From positions 1 through 64,000 of IMG/VR virus record IMGVR_UViG_3300024243_000006: a DNA stretch of 64,000 bases; one strand, written 5' to 3'. Under the pieces are notes generated by a model. The model saw only the letters and a list, made by a program, of their open reading frames with translations, was not told the DNA's origin and ran no database searches. Origin of the DNA: a virus. Positions 1 through 7,402 of the stretch are shown here, piece after piece. The stretch's first letter is position 1, and every line of letters begins with the position of its first letter. Position numbers and translations under genes: made by a program.

Positions 1-354
1 AAGATTCATTGGGTTCCCGAAGAGTTTCTTGGAAATCTTATTGCAGATATAAATCACAGATATGATGTCTGCCCTTCCCTCATTGAGCAAAAGGATGTTT
101 TAATTCTTGATCCTGGCGGCATGATGCTGCTGCACAGTAAGCCTATCGAATTTGAAATTGATGGCTATCGTTTTGATCTGCGACCAGAATGGCATTCTCG
201 CATTGAGTATAGGTGGAGCAGGGGGAAGGAGCGAGTAGGGTTGATGAAGGTATATATGAATAGTAATTGCTACCTCCTACCCGAAGACCTTTACGAGAAG
301 GTTTCTGATAAGCTAAAGGAGCTTGAACCTATAGCTGAGAGGCTTTTAAGGTAA
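1..354 (+). CDS. 3' part of a hypothetical protein (cut by window edge)
   Basis: The frame ending at the TAA of 352-354 is open back to base 1, so the gene starts outside the window; the ATG pair at 121 is internal. The visible 117 residues are mixed and charged, with LILDPGG just before the internal methionines and an acidic helical tail (DKLKELEPIAERLL). No domain is recognised. It is followed convergently by the minus-strand methyltransferase. Confidence 0.6.
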   Translation, partial: KIHWVPEEFLGNLIADINHRYDVCPSLIEQKDVLILDPGGMMLLHSKPIEFEIDGYRFDLRPEWHSRIEYRWSRGKERVGLMKVYMNSNCYLLPEDLYEKVSDKLKELEPIAERLLR

Positions 355-370
355 GCTTCTGTGCGAGCCG

Positions 371-895
371 CTACTTATTAGCAATGACAGTTAGGTTTTT
401 CGGTTTAGATTTTACCTTCTTAACGCTTTTGAATCCATTTTCCAAAAGTATATCTTTTAGAAGCTCGAAATCATAACCTGATTTATGAACATCCCAAACT
501 AATCCTTTTTCCGATTCCTTTTGATGTCCCCAAAATCCAAAACGAGCCACAGCTTCGTAGCTAAATTGACGACGCATTTTAGTTTTTCTATTGGGATCTA
601 AGAATTGCTCTATGTGAAGTCTTAAATTTGGAACAATAATTTCGCAGACGCCATCATTTTTCAAAATAGTGTGCCAAGCTTTAATGGTTCTATTTGCATC
701 ATAAAATGTGAGATGTTCTAAAAAGTGTCTGCTAAAAATAGCATCAACTGATTCTGGCTCCACATGCTCTGTGATCTCCCAGGCATTGCAAACGTATTTT
801 ACGTTTGGGAAGGAACGAATGTCAACACCATCATATTCTTCCCTTCTTGGTCTATCACCACAACCAAATTCTAAGCCGATAATTTTGTTTTTCAT
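371..895 (-). CDS. class I SAM-dependent methyltransferase
   Basis: This 174-residue protein has the Rossmann methyltransferase pattern: motif I LEFGCGDRPRR near residue 8, an acidic end of strand 2 (GVDIRS), motif II/III VDAIFSRHFLEHL around residue 52, and a following strand (VCEIIVPNLR). This matches the Methyltransf_11/25 type. The substrate cannot be told; small phage enzymes of this kind may act on sugars, nucleotides or proteins. It is one of few minus-strand genes. On its strand a GGAG lies four bases before the ATG. The 3' half after about residue 100 is not diagnostic. Confidence 0.8.
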   Translation of the reverse strand: MKNKIIGLEFGCGDRPRREEYDGVDIRSFPNVKYVCNAWEITEHVEPESVDAIFSRHFLEHLTFYDANRTIKAWHTILKNDGVCEIIVPNLRLHIEQFLDPNRKTKMRRQFSYEAVARFGFWGHQKESEKGLVWDVHKSGYDFELLKDILLENGFKSVKKVKSKPKNLTVIANK

Positions 896-956
896 AGGAA
901 CTCCATATAGTAAATAGAAATATTACCACTAAGTAATGAGTGTGTTGAAAAAAAGT

Positions 957-985
957 TTGCTAAATTTCTCACAGGATGGTATAAA
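957..985 (+). promoter_or_regulatory. phage promoter, family A (TTGCTA-N17-TATAAA)
   Basis: TTGCTA at 957-962 and TATAAA at 980-985 are separated by exactly 17 bases, AATTTCTCACAGGATGG. This spacing fits a sigma70-type promoter, and the spacer is nearly identical in several other places in the window, so the element is conserved as a whole. It precedes tRNA-Gly and the HD/HisRS gene run. Confidence 0.7.
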
Positions 986-1011
986 GGGAACGTGGCGAGA
1001 GCCATTTTTAT

Positions 1012-1087
1012 GCGGGTATAGCTCAGTTGGTAGAGCGTCAGCCTTCCAAGCTGAATGTCGTGGGTTCGAACCCCATTGCCCGCTCCA
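1012..1087 (+). tRNA. tRNA-Gly(TCC)
   Basis: Cloverleaf: acceptor GCGGGTA, D arm TAGCTCAGTTGGTAGAGC, anticodon arm TCAGC-CTTCCAA-GCTGA with anticodon TCC, T loop TTCGAAC, encoded CCA at 1085-1087. It lies about 25 bases after the family A promoter. Confidence 0.95.
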
Positions 1088-1114
1088 TAAGCGTAGATAA
1101 AAGAGGTGAACTAA

Positions 1115-1327
1115 GTGGACAAAGTCGTAGGTTACACGAGGTATAAGTTGGACACTGATACGGGTGCTCTTGAAGCTGTTGGTCCAAGGCTAAAAACCTG
1201 TACGGCTTTCAAGGAAAGGGAGGATATCGTAATTATTCTTCCAGCAAGTGGCCCTCTTCATATGGGGCGCGAAATTCAAATCCCTATTGAGATTCTGAAA
1301 GAGTTTCTCGCAGAGAATGGTGATTGA
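1115..1327 (+). CDS. hypothetical protein, 70 aa
   Basis: Starts at GTG 1115 behind AGAGGTGA; its TGA overlaps the start of the HD-domain gene, suggesting translational coupling. The protein is small and mixed in charge, with a short run of hydrophobic residues (IVIILPASGPL) in the middle that looks like a buried strand rather than a membrane segment. No family recognised. It is the first gene after tRNA-Gly. Confidence 0.6.
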   Translation: MDKVVGYTRYKLDTDTGALEAVGPRLKTCTAFKEREDIVIILPASGPLHMGREIQIPIEILKEFLAENGD

Positions 1328-1977
1328 AAATGGAATACCCACTCGAATATCTTAGGCACAAAGAGAGGATGAGAGCTTGGCTGCTTGGTAGTCAATACTA
1401 CGATGCAATTAAAGCGATGGCTTTTGCCGGTAAGTATCATGTGGGGATGAGAAAGGATGGGTTGACTCCAGAGTTTCACCATCAGATTTCTATCGCACAT
1501 TACGTTAGGACACTTCCTAATCTGATCAATCCAGAACATGCATTGGTGACATCATTCCTGCATGACTTGGTGGAAGATTACGATGTGCCAGCGGATACAG
1601 TTCGTAATCAGTTTGGTGAAGTAGTTTGCACCGCAGTTCTTCTTATGTCTAAGAAGTACATGGGGCACACGAAACCGACTGAAGAATACTATCTTGCAAT
1701 GAGAGACAATTCGGTTGCCTCCATTTGTAAGGGAGCGGATAGGATTCACAATTTCCAGACGATGCCCTCTGTATTCTCATGCGAGAAGCAGCTAAGGTAC
1801 ATCGCGGAGTGTGAGCAACACATCCTTCCGATGCTTGCAGAAGCGAGAAATATATATCCTGTTCAGGAGTTGGCTTACGAAAACATTAAGCACGCGCTGA
1901 AGGGACAGATTGAGTTGATAAAGCTTGTGATTGCAGCAAGGCAGTCACCGGCAGAGGCAGATGTCATAAAGGCATAA
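1324..1977 (+). CDS. HD-domain (p)ppGpp hydrolase-like protein (MESH1/SpoT-like)
   Basis: A 217-residue protein with the RelA/SpoT hydrolase HD pattern: FHHQISIAHYV near residue 50 (first metal His), SFLHDLVEDYDV near 76 (HD plus the ED of the family) and ICKGADRIHNFQ near 135 (final metal Asp). Family knowledge: such HD enzymes use Mn2+ to remove the 3' pyrophosphate of (p)ppGpp; the length fits a single-domain hydrolase without synthetase. Inference: it may lower host alarmone levels during infection. The start is TTG 1324 or ATG 1330. A second related protein lies at 30770. Confidence 0.75.
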   Translation: MKMEYPLEYLRHKERMRAWLLGSQYYDAIKAMAFAGKYHVGMRKDGLTPEFHHQISIAHYVRTLPNLINPEHALVTSFLHDLVEDYDVPADTVRNQFGEVVCTAVLLMSKKYMGHTKPTEEYYLAMRDNSVASICKGADRIHNFQTMPSVFSCEKQLRYIAECEQHILPMLAEARNIYPVQELAYENIKHALKGQIELIKLVIAARQSPAEADVIKA

Positions 1978-1991
1978 TAAAAGGAGAAGTC

Positions 1992-2607
1992 ATGAGCAAG
2001 TTTAGTTTGCCAGCGGGTGTCAGAGGATACTCCGCTAATGATAGTCTCCAGCGGAGGTTGGTTCATCAGTGAACTGACTTCTTGGCTGGAAGCTTGGGGT
2101 TATAGATTCATTGAGGTGCCATCACTGGTCCCGCTTGAAACATTCAAAACCTGTACTGAAGGTACAGAAAACCGAATGTTTGAGCTTGACGAAAGTACGG
2201 TGCTGATTCCAGAGGTTACGAATTATGTTCGTGCTATGGGGTCGGCTAAGCTTGGTTGTTCTAAGGTCTATTACGTTGCCAGATGTTTCAGAAATGAAAC
2301 AAGCACAGGCAAGGAGAGACTAAAAGAATTTACTCAGGTTGGTGTAGAACTTCTTGGAGATAATTCTCTCGATTGCCGCAAGGTAGTCAGAAGGGATGCC
2401 ATAAGACTCTTCAAGAAGGTGCTGCCATCGGAAGCATGGACGTTAGAGGATGATGTTGAAAGAGGTTTGAACCTGTACGATGATACGGGGAAGACCTTTG
2501 AGGTGACATCTACTAAGTTAAAGAAACAATTGCTTGGCGGCGGACCATATGACGGTGGCGCAGGTTGGGCGTTAGGTTTGGAGAGGTTAATCCTTGCAAA
2601 AGAATAA
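1992..2607 (+). CDS. HisRS-like class II catalytic core, read through a +1 frameshift
   Basis: A strong AAAGGAG precedes ATG 1992. The first frame gives a class II motif 1 start (LPAGVRGYSANDSLQRRLV) and stops at TGA 2070-2072; the homology continues without a gap in the +1 frame (ELTSWLEAWGYRF). Motif 2 is CFRNETSTGKERLKEFTQ followed by GVELLG; the HisA-like segment is RGLNLYDDTGKTFE; then GGGPYDGG and motif 3 GWALGLERL. This is a compact HisRS/HisZ-type core of about 205 residues with no C-terminal anticodon-binding domain. It could charge tRNA-His (encoded at 3548) or be a paralogue with another substrate. The frameshift may be programmed, a mutation, or a sequence error. Confidence 0.7.
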
Positions 2608-2833
2608 TGTATTGGTGAACAAGAAGACTGGAGAAGTTCTTTATCGTAGGACAAAGGATGATAGTTCTTGCAGTCCTACGACCGCTGCTGCCATTACTCC
2701 TGTTAGTTCTGGCTCTCAGACTTTGCTGCCTCACCTTGAGTCTGACGATGGTTATTGTCCAATGTGTGACTGGGAGTTTGGTCCCTATGGGAATTGGTGT
2801 AATAATTCAAGTTGCCTTTCCTTTGGACTTTAA
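2594..2833 (+). CDS. small Cys-rich (zinc-knuckle-like) protein
   Basis: Probable start is TTG 2594, seven bases behind GGAGAGG and overlapping the end of the HisRS-like gene. The C-terminal third carries CPMC and a second pair in WCNNSSC, a possible zinc site; the middle is Ser/Thr/Pro-rich. Many proteins of this window carry similar CxxC pairs. Function unknown. Confidence 0.55.
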   Translation: MQKNNVLVNKKTGEVLYRRTKDDSSCSPTTAAAITPVSSGSQTLLPHLESDDGYCPMCDWEFGPYGNWCNNSSCLSFGL

Positions 2834-2844
2834 TAGGAGTCATT

Positions 2845-3063
2845 ATGAATCTGTCTGATATGGTTATGTCTTGGGCAAGAAGCCCGAAGTTGGTTGGCAT
2901 TTTGACGAAGCCTGTAGTCGTAACTGACGAAGGAACTTTTGAGAAAGGAACCAAGAGCGACTTGCTGGTCTTGAAGGATGATGGAACTTATCACTTCGAA
3001 GTAGGTGATTGTGCATTCTCAGTTGCTAAGGATGAGATAGAAGTTTACGAAAGGAAGAATTGA
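2845..3063 (+). CDS. hypothetical protein, 72 aa
   Basis: ATG 2845 is chosen because TAGGAG lies just upstream. The protein alternates short strands and charged turns (VVVTDEGTFEKGTKSDLLVLKDD), as in small beta-barrels, and ends EVYERKN. No family recognised. The next gene starts one base after its stop. Confidence 0.65.
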   Translation: MNLSDMVMSWARSPKLVGILTKPVVVTDEGTFEKGTKSDLLVLKDDGTYHFEVGDCAFSVAKDEIEVYERKN

Positions 3064-3064
3064 A

Positions 3065-3544
3065 ATGAAACTTGAGCTTGCTTACAATATCGCCAACGGT
3101 GGCGATGGTTCCGCATCTATTGATTGGTATGAGAGCAGCGAACTTGCTGACTGGTACAATGACTACTCCCAAGGGAGAGGCGACGAAAGATATATGTGGG
3201 GTGAGCCGTGTAACGGCACTATCTCCATTACCTCAGACAGTCCTATGGAAGCCAATATCAGTGTCATTACTGCTGTAAATCTCTATGGTAAAATGGTCTC
3301 TGACAAATACGATCAGGACCTTGAAGCTGCGGCATATCTCCTTGAGAATTTCCTTGGTGGAGAGAAACCTGTCTTCACCGTGAAGTCTACCTCTTTTGTA
3401 TATAGTAACAAGAGACGTTTCGGTATGGAAATTTTAATTGGAGATGAGAAGGTTCATGCAAAGTATGGAATAAGCAGTGAACCTACTGAGGCTGATCTGA
3501 GAAAGCTTGAGGACGAGCTTAACGCAATCGACCTCAACGAGTAA
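3065..3544 (+). CDS. hypothetical protein, 159 aa
   Basis: Starts with ATG directly after the previous stop. Acidic, with an aromatic N-terminal stretch (DWYESSELADWYNDYSQG) and an acidic C-terminal helix (ADLRKLEDELNAIDL). No recognised domain. It ends just before tRNA-His. Confidence 0.65.
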   Translation: MKLELAYNIANGGDGSASIDWYESSELADWYNDYSQGRGDERYMWGEPCNGTISITSDSPMEANISVITAVNLYGKMVSDKYDQDLEAAAYLLENFLGGEKPVFTVKSTSFVYSNKRRFGMEILIGDEKVHAKYGISSEPTEADLRKLEDELNAIDLNE

Positions 3545-3547
3545 ATA

Positions 3548-3625
3548 GAGAGGGTTGGTGTTAGCGGCCCAACATTTTCGCCTGTGACGTGAAAGACCTG
3601 GGTTCGAATCCCAGACCCTCTACCA
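3548..3625 (+). tRNA. tRNA-His(GTG)
   Basis: Acceptor AGAGGGT pairs with ACCCTCT; an extra G at 3548 can serve as the G-1 identity base of tRNA-His. Anticodon loop CTGTGAC gives GTG, T loop TTCGAAT, CCA at 3623-3625. The D arm is less regular than usual. A HisRS-like gene lies 1 kb upstream. Confidence 0.85.
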
Positions 3626-3640
3626 TTTAAAGAGTTTGTA

Positions 3641-3895
3641 ATGTTTCTCAAAAGAGTAAGAGGACCAGTTCCTCGTGTGATATGTATTGATTGTAATGGT
3701 TACGGTTCTCATGCGGACTGTTTCGCTTTTCTAAGGAAAGGACTTGTAGTGAAGTGTTCTCGTTGTGCAGGAACCGGAGAGGTTAGCTGCTTCGCGGCGA
3801 CTAACACTATGCCTCCTGCACCGTGGAGCCCTCGCTATGAGTATTATCACTACGCAAGAAACAAGCTGTTCTCACAGACTGGCGTGTTGAGGTAA
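3641..3895 (+). CDS. DnaJ-type zinc-finger-like small protein
   Basis: 84 residues with CIDCNGYG near residue 15 and CSRCAGTG near 39, two CxxCxGxG-type knuckles as in the DnaJ central domain, enough for one zinc ion. There is no J domain. The C-terminal half is Pro- and Tyr-rich (PPAPWSPRYEYYHY). Function unknown. Confidence 0.65.
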   Translation: MFLKRVRGPVPRVICIDCNGYGSHADCFAFLRKGLVVKCSRCAGTGEVSCFAATNTMPPAPWSPRYEYYHYARNKLFSQTGVLR

Positions 3896-3898
3896 AAG

Positions 3899-4408
3899 AT
3901 GATTGAAGAACTGATGAAGATTCTCGATGAGGATATCTTTAAGTATTTTGAGGACCCAGGAAGTTGGAAGACTCTTTTTATCGATTACCATAAGCCGTAT
4001 GTAGAAAGAGCTTACAGGGATCTGGATAGCGGAAGCCGTCTGTCGATTCATAGAATTCATACTTGCACAGAAGAAGAGGCTTTGCTTCATCCACACCCTT
4101 GGCCCGCTGCGTTTATTGTTCTTGGCAGTTATGCAATGTCAATGGGGCAAAGTGAGACTCTCGAAAAGCCAGAGATTCTGTCAAGATTTTGGCTACAGAA
4201 TTCTGCATACGAGATTCTTGACAAAAACACATGGCACAAGGTCTCTCCCATTAACGATTCCTGTATGACGATCATGTTGTCAGGGAAACCGTGGGACAGA
4301 GAAATGCCAATCAAACCTACGAAGTCTTTCCGTGAGTTGACGGACACAGAGCTGGAAGCTCTTTTGCGTCATGCACGCTATGGATTGACAAACCCAAAAG
4401 GATACTGA
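3899..4408 (+). CDS. cupin-like hypothetical protein
   Basis: The centre of this 169-residue protein contains LHPHPWPAAFIVLGSY, then NSAYEILDKNTWHKV and SCMTIMLSG. This resembles a cupin with a metal-binding HxHPW start, strands, and a later His before strands. The protein at 60365 has the same HxHPW-...-KEYHKI-...-FVITG order, so the two are probably divergent paralogues. No enzymatic role can be assigned. The start is ATG 3899 and its stop abuts the next ATG. Confidence 0.55.
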   Translation: MIEELMKILDEDIFKYFEDPGSWKTLFIDYHKPYVERAYRDLDSGSRLSIHRIHTCTEEEALLHPHPWPAAFIVLGSYAMSMGQSETLEKPEILSRFWLQNSAYEILDKNTWHKVSPINDSCMTIMLSGKPWDREMPIKPTKSFRELTDTELEALLRHARYGLTNPKGY

Positions 4409-4409
4409 A

Positions 4410-4712
4410 ATGATTAGAACTATGATTGTACTACACGATATGGATCACCCGAAGGCCGATAGACTTAGGGTCTACGCTCTGAGAGCTACGCTTAGGGAGT
4501 CTCCGATTCAGGTCTGTGCTAACCTCACCAATGTATACGAAGCTGGCGACATTGTTGCTGTGGCTCAGATTGGTCATGATTTCGGTGATGACTTCGTCAT
4601 TGGAGAGAGAAAGGTCCGTGGTGTTCTGTCTCAGGGCATGATGCTTGGAAAGGTTGAAGGCGCTGTTGGTACTGATGTTACGGCTGACTTCGTGGACTTC
4701 GATCCTTCATGA
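4410..4712 (+). CDS. stand-alone tRNA-binding (OB-fold) domain protein
   Basis: The whole 100-residue protein matches the tRNA_bind OB fold of Trbp111, Arc1p/EMAPII and the PheRS-beta N terminus: HPKADRLRVYAL near residue 13, VCANLTNVYEAGDIVAVAQIG mid-protein, and RKVRGVLSQGMMLG near 70. In the family these residues bind tRNA outside the anticodon and raise synthetase efficiency. No catalytic part is present, so it may act in trans with the synthetases encoded nearby or as a tRNA chaperone. Confidence 0.85.
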   Translation: MIRTMIVLHDMDHPKADRLRVYALRATLRESPIQVCANLTNVYEAGDIVAVAQIGHDFGDDFVIGERKVRGVLSQGMMLGKVEGAVGTDVTADFVDFDPS

Positions 4713-4936
4713 GAAATGAATACTCTGGTCATCAACAGGCTGCTATCTGGCGCAAAGCCATTGAATATATCAGAGATAACTGTGATGACCAGAGAGAGAT
4801 CATCGATACCATTGTAGCTGCGGCTCAAGATAAGATCGATAATGGTGTTCCAGTCAAATGCAGGCACTGTTCCGATACAGGTTACGAAGACGTTCGCGGT
4901 ATGTGTCCCTGTAGGAATAAGTGCCAAGCAAGGTAG
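4709..4936 (+). CDS. small zinc-knuckle protein, 75 aa
   Basis: ATG 4709 overlaps the previous stop. A helical N-terminal half is followed by CRHCSDTGYE and CPCRNKC, giving a CxxC-CxCxxxC cluster likely to bind zinc. Function unknown. The 3' end lies a few bases before the NAD kinase start. Confidence 0.65.
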   Translation: MRNEYSGHQQAAIWRKAIEYIRDNCDDQREIIDTIVAAAQDKIDNGVPVKCRHCSDTGYEDVRGMCPCRNKCQAR

Positions 4937-4941
4937 ACGAA

Positions 4942-5724
4942 ATGCTCTATACAAGTGGAAGCCCGCGCTCGGAAGAGATTGCGGCATACATCAGAGATAA
5001 TATCGGTGATAACCGAGAGTTCCTTGAGTCAGAAGAACTCGCCATCATTATTGGCGGTGATGGTTTCTTTTTCAAAATGATTAAGGAGCTTCCTGACGAT
5101 ACCAAGTTTCTACCTTTGAATGGTGGTTCGCTTGGTTACACCCTGAATGATACAGATGATCTCGAAGAGACTTTGAGGCTCATTGTTACTCAGGAATGGA
5201 AGCTGTACTCTTTCCCGAGGATGACCTGCATCTTCAGGTCGAGGGATAGGGAAATCTATCTTGATGCAGGAGCTAATGATGTATTCATTGAGCGGGCAAC
5301 AGGTCAAACAGCTAAGCTAAACTTTCGCATTGACAATGTTGACATGCTTGAGAATCCTGTATCGTGCGATGGTATGATCATCTCAACAGCACTTGGCTCA
5401 ACAGCTTATAGTCTGTCGGCTGGCGGGCCGATTGTTCATCCAGCAATGAAGTCATTTGGGATCACGTTCAGCAACCCTCATTACCCGAGACTCACTCCGA
5501 TGATTGTTCCTGGTGATGTAGAGATTGTGGTTACAGTTTCAGAGCAGGAGAAAAGACCTGTCAAGATTTACTGTGATGGGCGAGAAGTTGATTGGAGTGG
5601 CAAGACCGGCAGAGTCATAATCGAGGAAATCGTTCTCAGGTATGATAGCCATCCGGTATCTGTTTTCTATCTGAATGGATATTGTAGGACGAAGCAGCTT
5701 GCGAGCAAGTTTATCAGACGGTAA
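4942..5724 (+). CDS. NAD kinase-like protein
   Basis: It carries the NAD kinase signatures: IIIGGDGFFF (GGDG nucleotide site) near residue 40, ANDVFIER (NE/D motif) near 110, and DGMIISTALGSTAYSLSAGG, the NAD-binding signature, near 145. Family role: ATP-dependent phosphorylation of NAD+ to NADP+. Length (about 260) is normal. ATG 4942 behind AAGG is preferred; GTG 4921, overlapping the preceding gene, is an alternative. Together with NadV, the NMNAT-Nudix fusion and NADAR further on it suggests the phage manages the nicotinamide nucleotide pool. Confidence 0.88.
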   Translation: MLYTSGSPRSEEIAAYIRDNIGDNREFLESEELAIIIGGDGFFFKMIKELPDDTKFLPLNGGSLGYTLNDTDDLEETLRLIVTQEWKLYSFPRMTCIFRSRDREIYLDAGANDVFIERATGQTAKLNFRIDNVDMLENPVSCDGMIISTALGSTAYSLSAGGPIVHPAMKSFGITFSNPHYPRLTPMIVPGDVEIVVTVSEQEKRPVKIYCDGREVDWSGKTGRVIIEEIVLRYDSHPVSVFYLNGYCRTKQLASKFIRR

Positions 5725-5736
5725 TATATCCGTAAT

Positions 5737-5830
5737 GGAGAGTCAATCCGAAAGCTGGCGACGGAACCGGATTTGAAACCCGGCGAGACTTTATAGGTCC
5801 TTAAGAGTTCGACCCTCTTACTCTCCGCCA
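5737..5830 (+). tRNA. tRNA-Ser(TGA)
   Basis: Acceptor GGAGAGT pairs with ACTCTCC; anticodon loop TTTGAAA gives TGA; a long variable arm follows; T loop TTCGACC; discriminator G and CCA at 5828-5830. Long variable arm and G73 are the serine identity elements. Confidence 0.9.
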
Positions 5831-5880
5831 TTAAAAAGAAAGCATATTTTTAATCACCTTGTGTAAAGTAGGATGTGGTA

Positions 5881-6252
5881 GTGTCATTTGAATACGGAAC
5901 ATACATTCTATCGAAAACAGATACCCTAATAGTCCTGTTCAGAACTATGGTGGAAAGCGAAGGTATGCTGCTCGCTCCCGAGATTGAGTTATGGGATTGG
6001 GAAGTCGAGAATACGATAGAGGGATATGCTCAGTTGTCTGAAGGAGTTATCCTGGCGAAAGGTGCGGAGCGTAGAGTGAGTGTCAAGGGGGCAGGCTCTA
6101 ATCTTGGAACTGCTTTGAGCATTCTAATTAACACTTGGAATTTGCTTATTGAAATAGAAAGTGCAAGTTATTCTGAGCTTTCAGAAGAAGATAAGCGAGA
6201 AATTTCCCCTATTGATATTGATTTTGATCTTTATCTTAAGGAATTGGTATAG
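5881..6252 (+). CDS. hypothetical protein, 123 aa
   Basis: GTG 5881 is preferred because TAGGA lies seven bases upstream; GTG 5875 would overlap that site. The protein is acidic with an amphipathic C-terminal helix (SYSELSEEDKREISPIDID). No family recognised. It ends with TAG. Confidence 0.6.
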   Translation: MSFEYGTYILSKTDTLIVLFRTMVESEGMLLAPEIELWDWEVENTIEGYAQLSEGVILAKGAERRVSVKGAGSNLGTALSILINTWNLLIEIESASYSELSEEDKREISPIDIDFDLYLKELV

Positions 6253-6303
6253 GGGCAGACACGATTTGGTTGCATCGTCAAATTTTCTACTACTAACTAT
6301 CCC

Positions 6304-6317
6304 TATATGTAGGGAAG
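6304..6317 (+). other. hairpin before HNH gene
   Basis: CCCTA-TATG-TAGGG forms a short perfect stem just upstream of the HNH start. A related palindrome (CTCTA-TATG-TAGAG) lies about 750 bases on, beyond the tRNA-Ser that follows the HNH gene, so this motif flanks the HNH-tRNA unit on both sides. Confidence 0.35.
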
Positions 6318-6324
6318 GTGAGGT

Positions 6325-6954
6325 ATGTGGAGAGACGAAGATTTACTTGATGCAGTTAAGAGTTCCAAAAGTTATAGCTCGGTACTTAAAAGTCTTAACA
6401 TAAAATATTCTGGTCACAGGATGAGGCTTCTCAAAAAAGATATAGAAAGATTACAAATCGATGTCACTCACTTCACGAGACATAGAGTATCTGATCAACA
6501 ATTAGCTGACGCAGTTAAGATAAGCGATTCTTATGCTGATGTAATACGAAATGTCGGAACTTCAATACGTGGTTCAAATATTGATCACTATAAATCTAGA
6601 ATCTTAAAACTCAACTTAGACATTTCCCATTTCTATAGCAAAAAAAGAGAGCCTTGGAATAAAGGTAAGCTTGTTGAGTATTCTAGAAAGAAAAAAGAAG
6701 ACATTTTAATTAGAAGGGCTGACGGGTACAGAACTAAAGCGTACCTTTTGAGTAGGTCCATGATAGAATCTGGCTTAAAAGAAGAGTGTTTGAAATGTGG
6801 GCTTGGGAAGATATGGAACGAAAGGGAATTAGTTTTGCAAGTTGATCATATAGACGGAGATCGTTTTAATAATTTGATCGAAAACTTGAGATTCTTATGT
6901 CCTAATTGTCATACTCAAACAAAAACGTATGGTTCAAAAAATCGGAAGGTCTGA
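6325..6954 (+). CDS. HNH homing-type endonuclease
   Basis: The 209-residue protein has two related N-terminal segments (LLDAVKSSKSYSSVLKSL and LADAVKISDSYADVIRNV), which look like a repeated DNA-binding module, and a C-terminal HNH domain: CLKCG, LQVDHIDGDRFNNLIENLR, LCPNCH. Base composition is visibly more A-rich than the neighbours. Its last 11 bases lie inside the 5' acceptor strand of tRNA-Ser(GGA), so the gene sits against a tRNA, a common homing site. Confidence 0.85.
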   Translation: MWRDEDLLDAVKSSKSYSSVLKSLNIKYSGHRMRLLKKDIERLQIDVTHFTRHRVSDQQLADAVKISDSYADVIRNVGTSIRGSNIDHYKSRILKLNLDISHFYSKKREPWNKGKLVEYSRKKKEDILIRRADGYRTKAYLLSRSMIESGLKEECLKCGLGKIWNERELVLQVDHIDGDRFNNLIENLRFLCPNCHTQTKTYGSKNRKV

Positions 6955-7030
6955 CCTCACTGGTGCGGGGTGGTTGTCTGGAACACAATTGGTGGTAACA
7001 CATCTGTCGGTTCGAATCCGATGCCTTCCT
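6944..7030 (+). tRNA. tRNA-Ser(GGA)
   Basis: Acceptor GGAAGGT pairs with GCCTTCC; anticodon loop CTGGAAC gives GGA; the variable arm is long; T loop TTCGAAT with stem GTCGG/CCGAT. CCA is not encoded (the end reads TCCG). The 5' strand is shared with the end of the HNH gene. Confidence 0.8.
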
Positions 7031-7117
7031 CCGTTATTTATTCGCATTTTAGCTTGACGCTATCTCTATATGTAGAGCTATGGGATTTTTCATCAGTTCT
7101 AAAATATGGAGAGTCAA

Positions 7118-7282
7118 ATGATGCTAGAACAATTAGAAAATTTAAGAACCGAACTAATAAAGAATTATAACCAAGAAACAGATCTTGTAAAGAAGCAATT
7201 AATCCTGTTAGAATATGGGAAAGTTGAAGCTGATTTGGAAAAGTTTCACAAAGAAAATAAGGATACAAAATGTTTTACTTGA
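7118..7282 (+). CDS. small coiled-coil protein, 54 aa
   Basis: ATG 7118 follows GGAG with six bases between. The peptide is a charged, Leu-rich helix (LEQLENLRTELIKNY, LVKKQLILLEYGKVEADLEK), likely a coiled coil. It overlaps the start of the small membrane protein after it. Function unknown. Confidence 0.6.
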   Translation: MMLEQLENLRTELIKNYNQETDLVKKQLILLEYGKVEADLEKFHKENKDTKCFT

Positions 7283-7383
7283 TGCTATGGTTTGTTATGA
7301 TGTGTTTCGGATTTGATCCGATAACCGCTGGATTATTCTGTGTTGTAGCATATCTCGTCTTTGACGAAGATGGTAATATTTAG
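7270..7383 (+). CDS. small membrane protein, 37 aa
   Basis: ATG 7270 lies behind AAGGA within the end of the previous gene. The peptide contains a hydrophobic N-terminal segment (MFYLMLWFVMMCFGF) and a second (AGLFCVVAYLVF), so one hairpin or a single long membrane segment. It ends in TAG. Function unknown. Confidence 0.55.
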   Translation: MFYLMLWFVMMCFGFDPITAGLFCVVAYLVFDEDGNI

Positions 7384-7402
7384 CCTCTGAACAGAGGTGG
7401 AT

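Noticed and set aside
2660-2858. Hydrophobic plus-strand frame at 2658
   Set aside because: Overlaps the zinc-knuckle gene in another frame, has no ribosome site, and its Leu-rich content is an out-of-frame effect.
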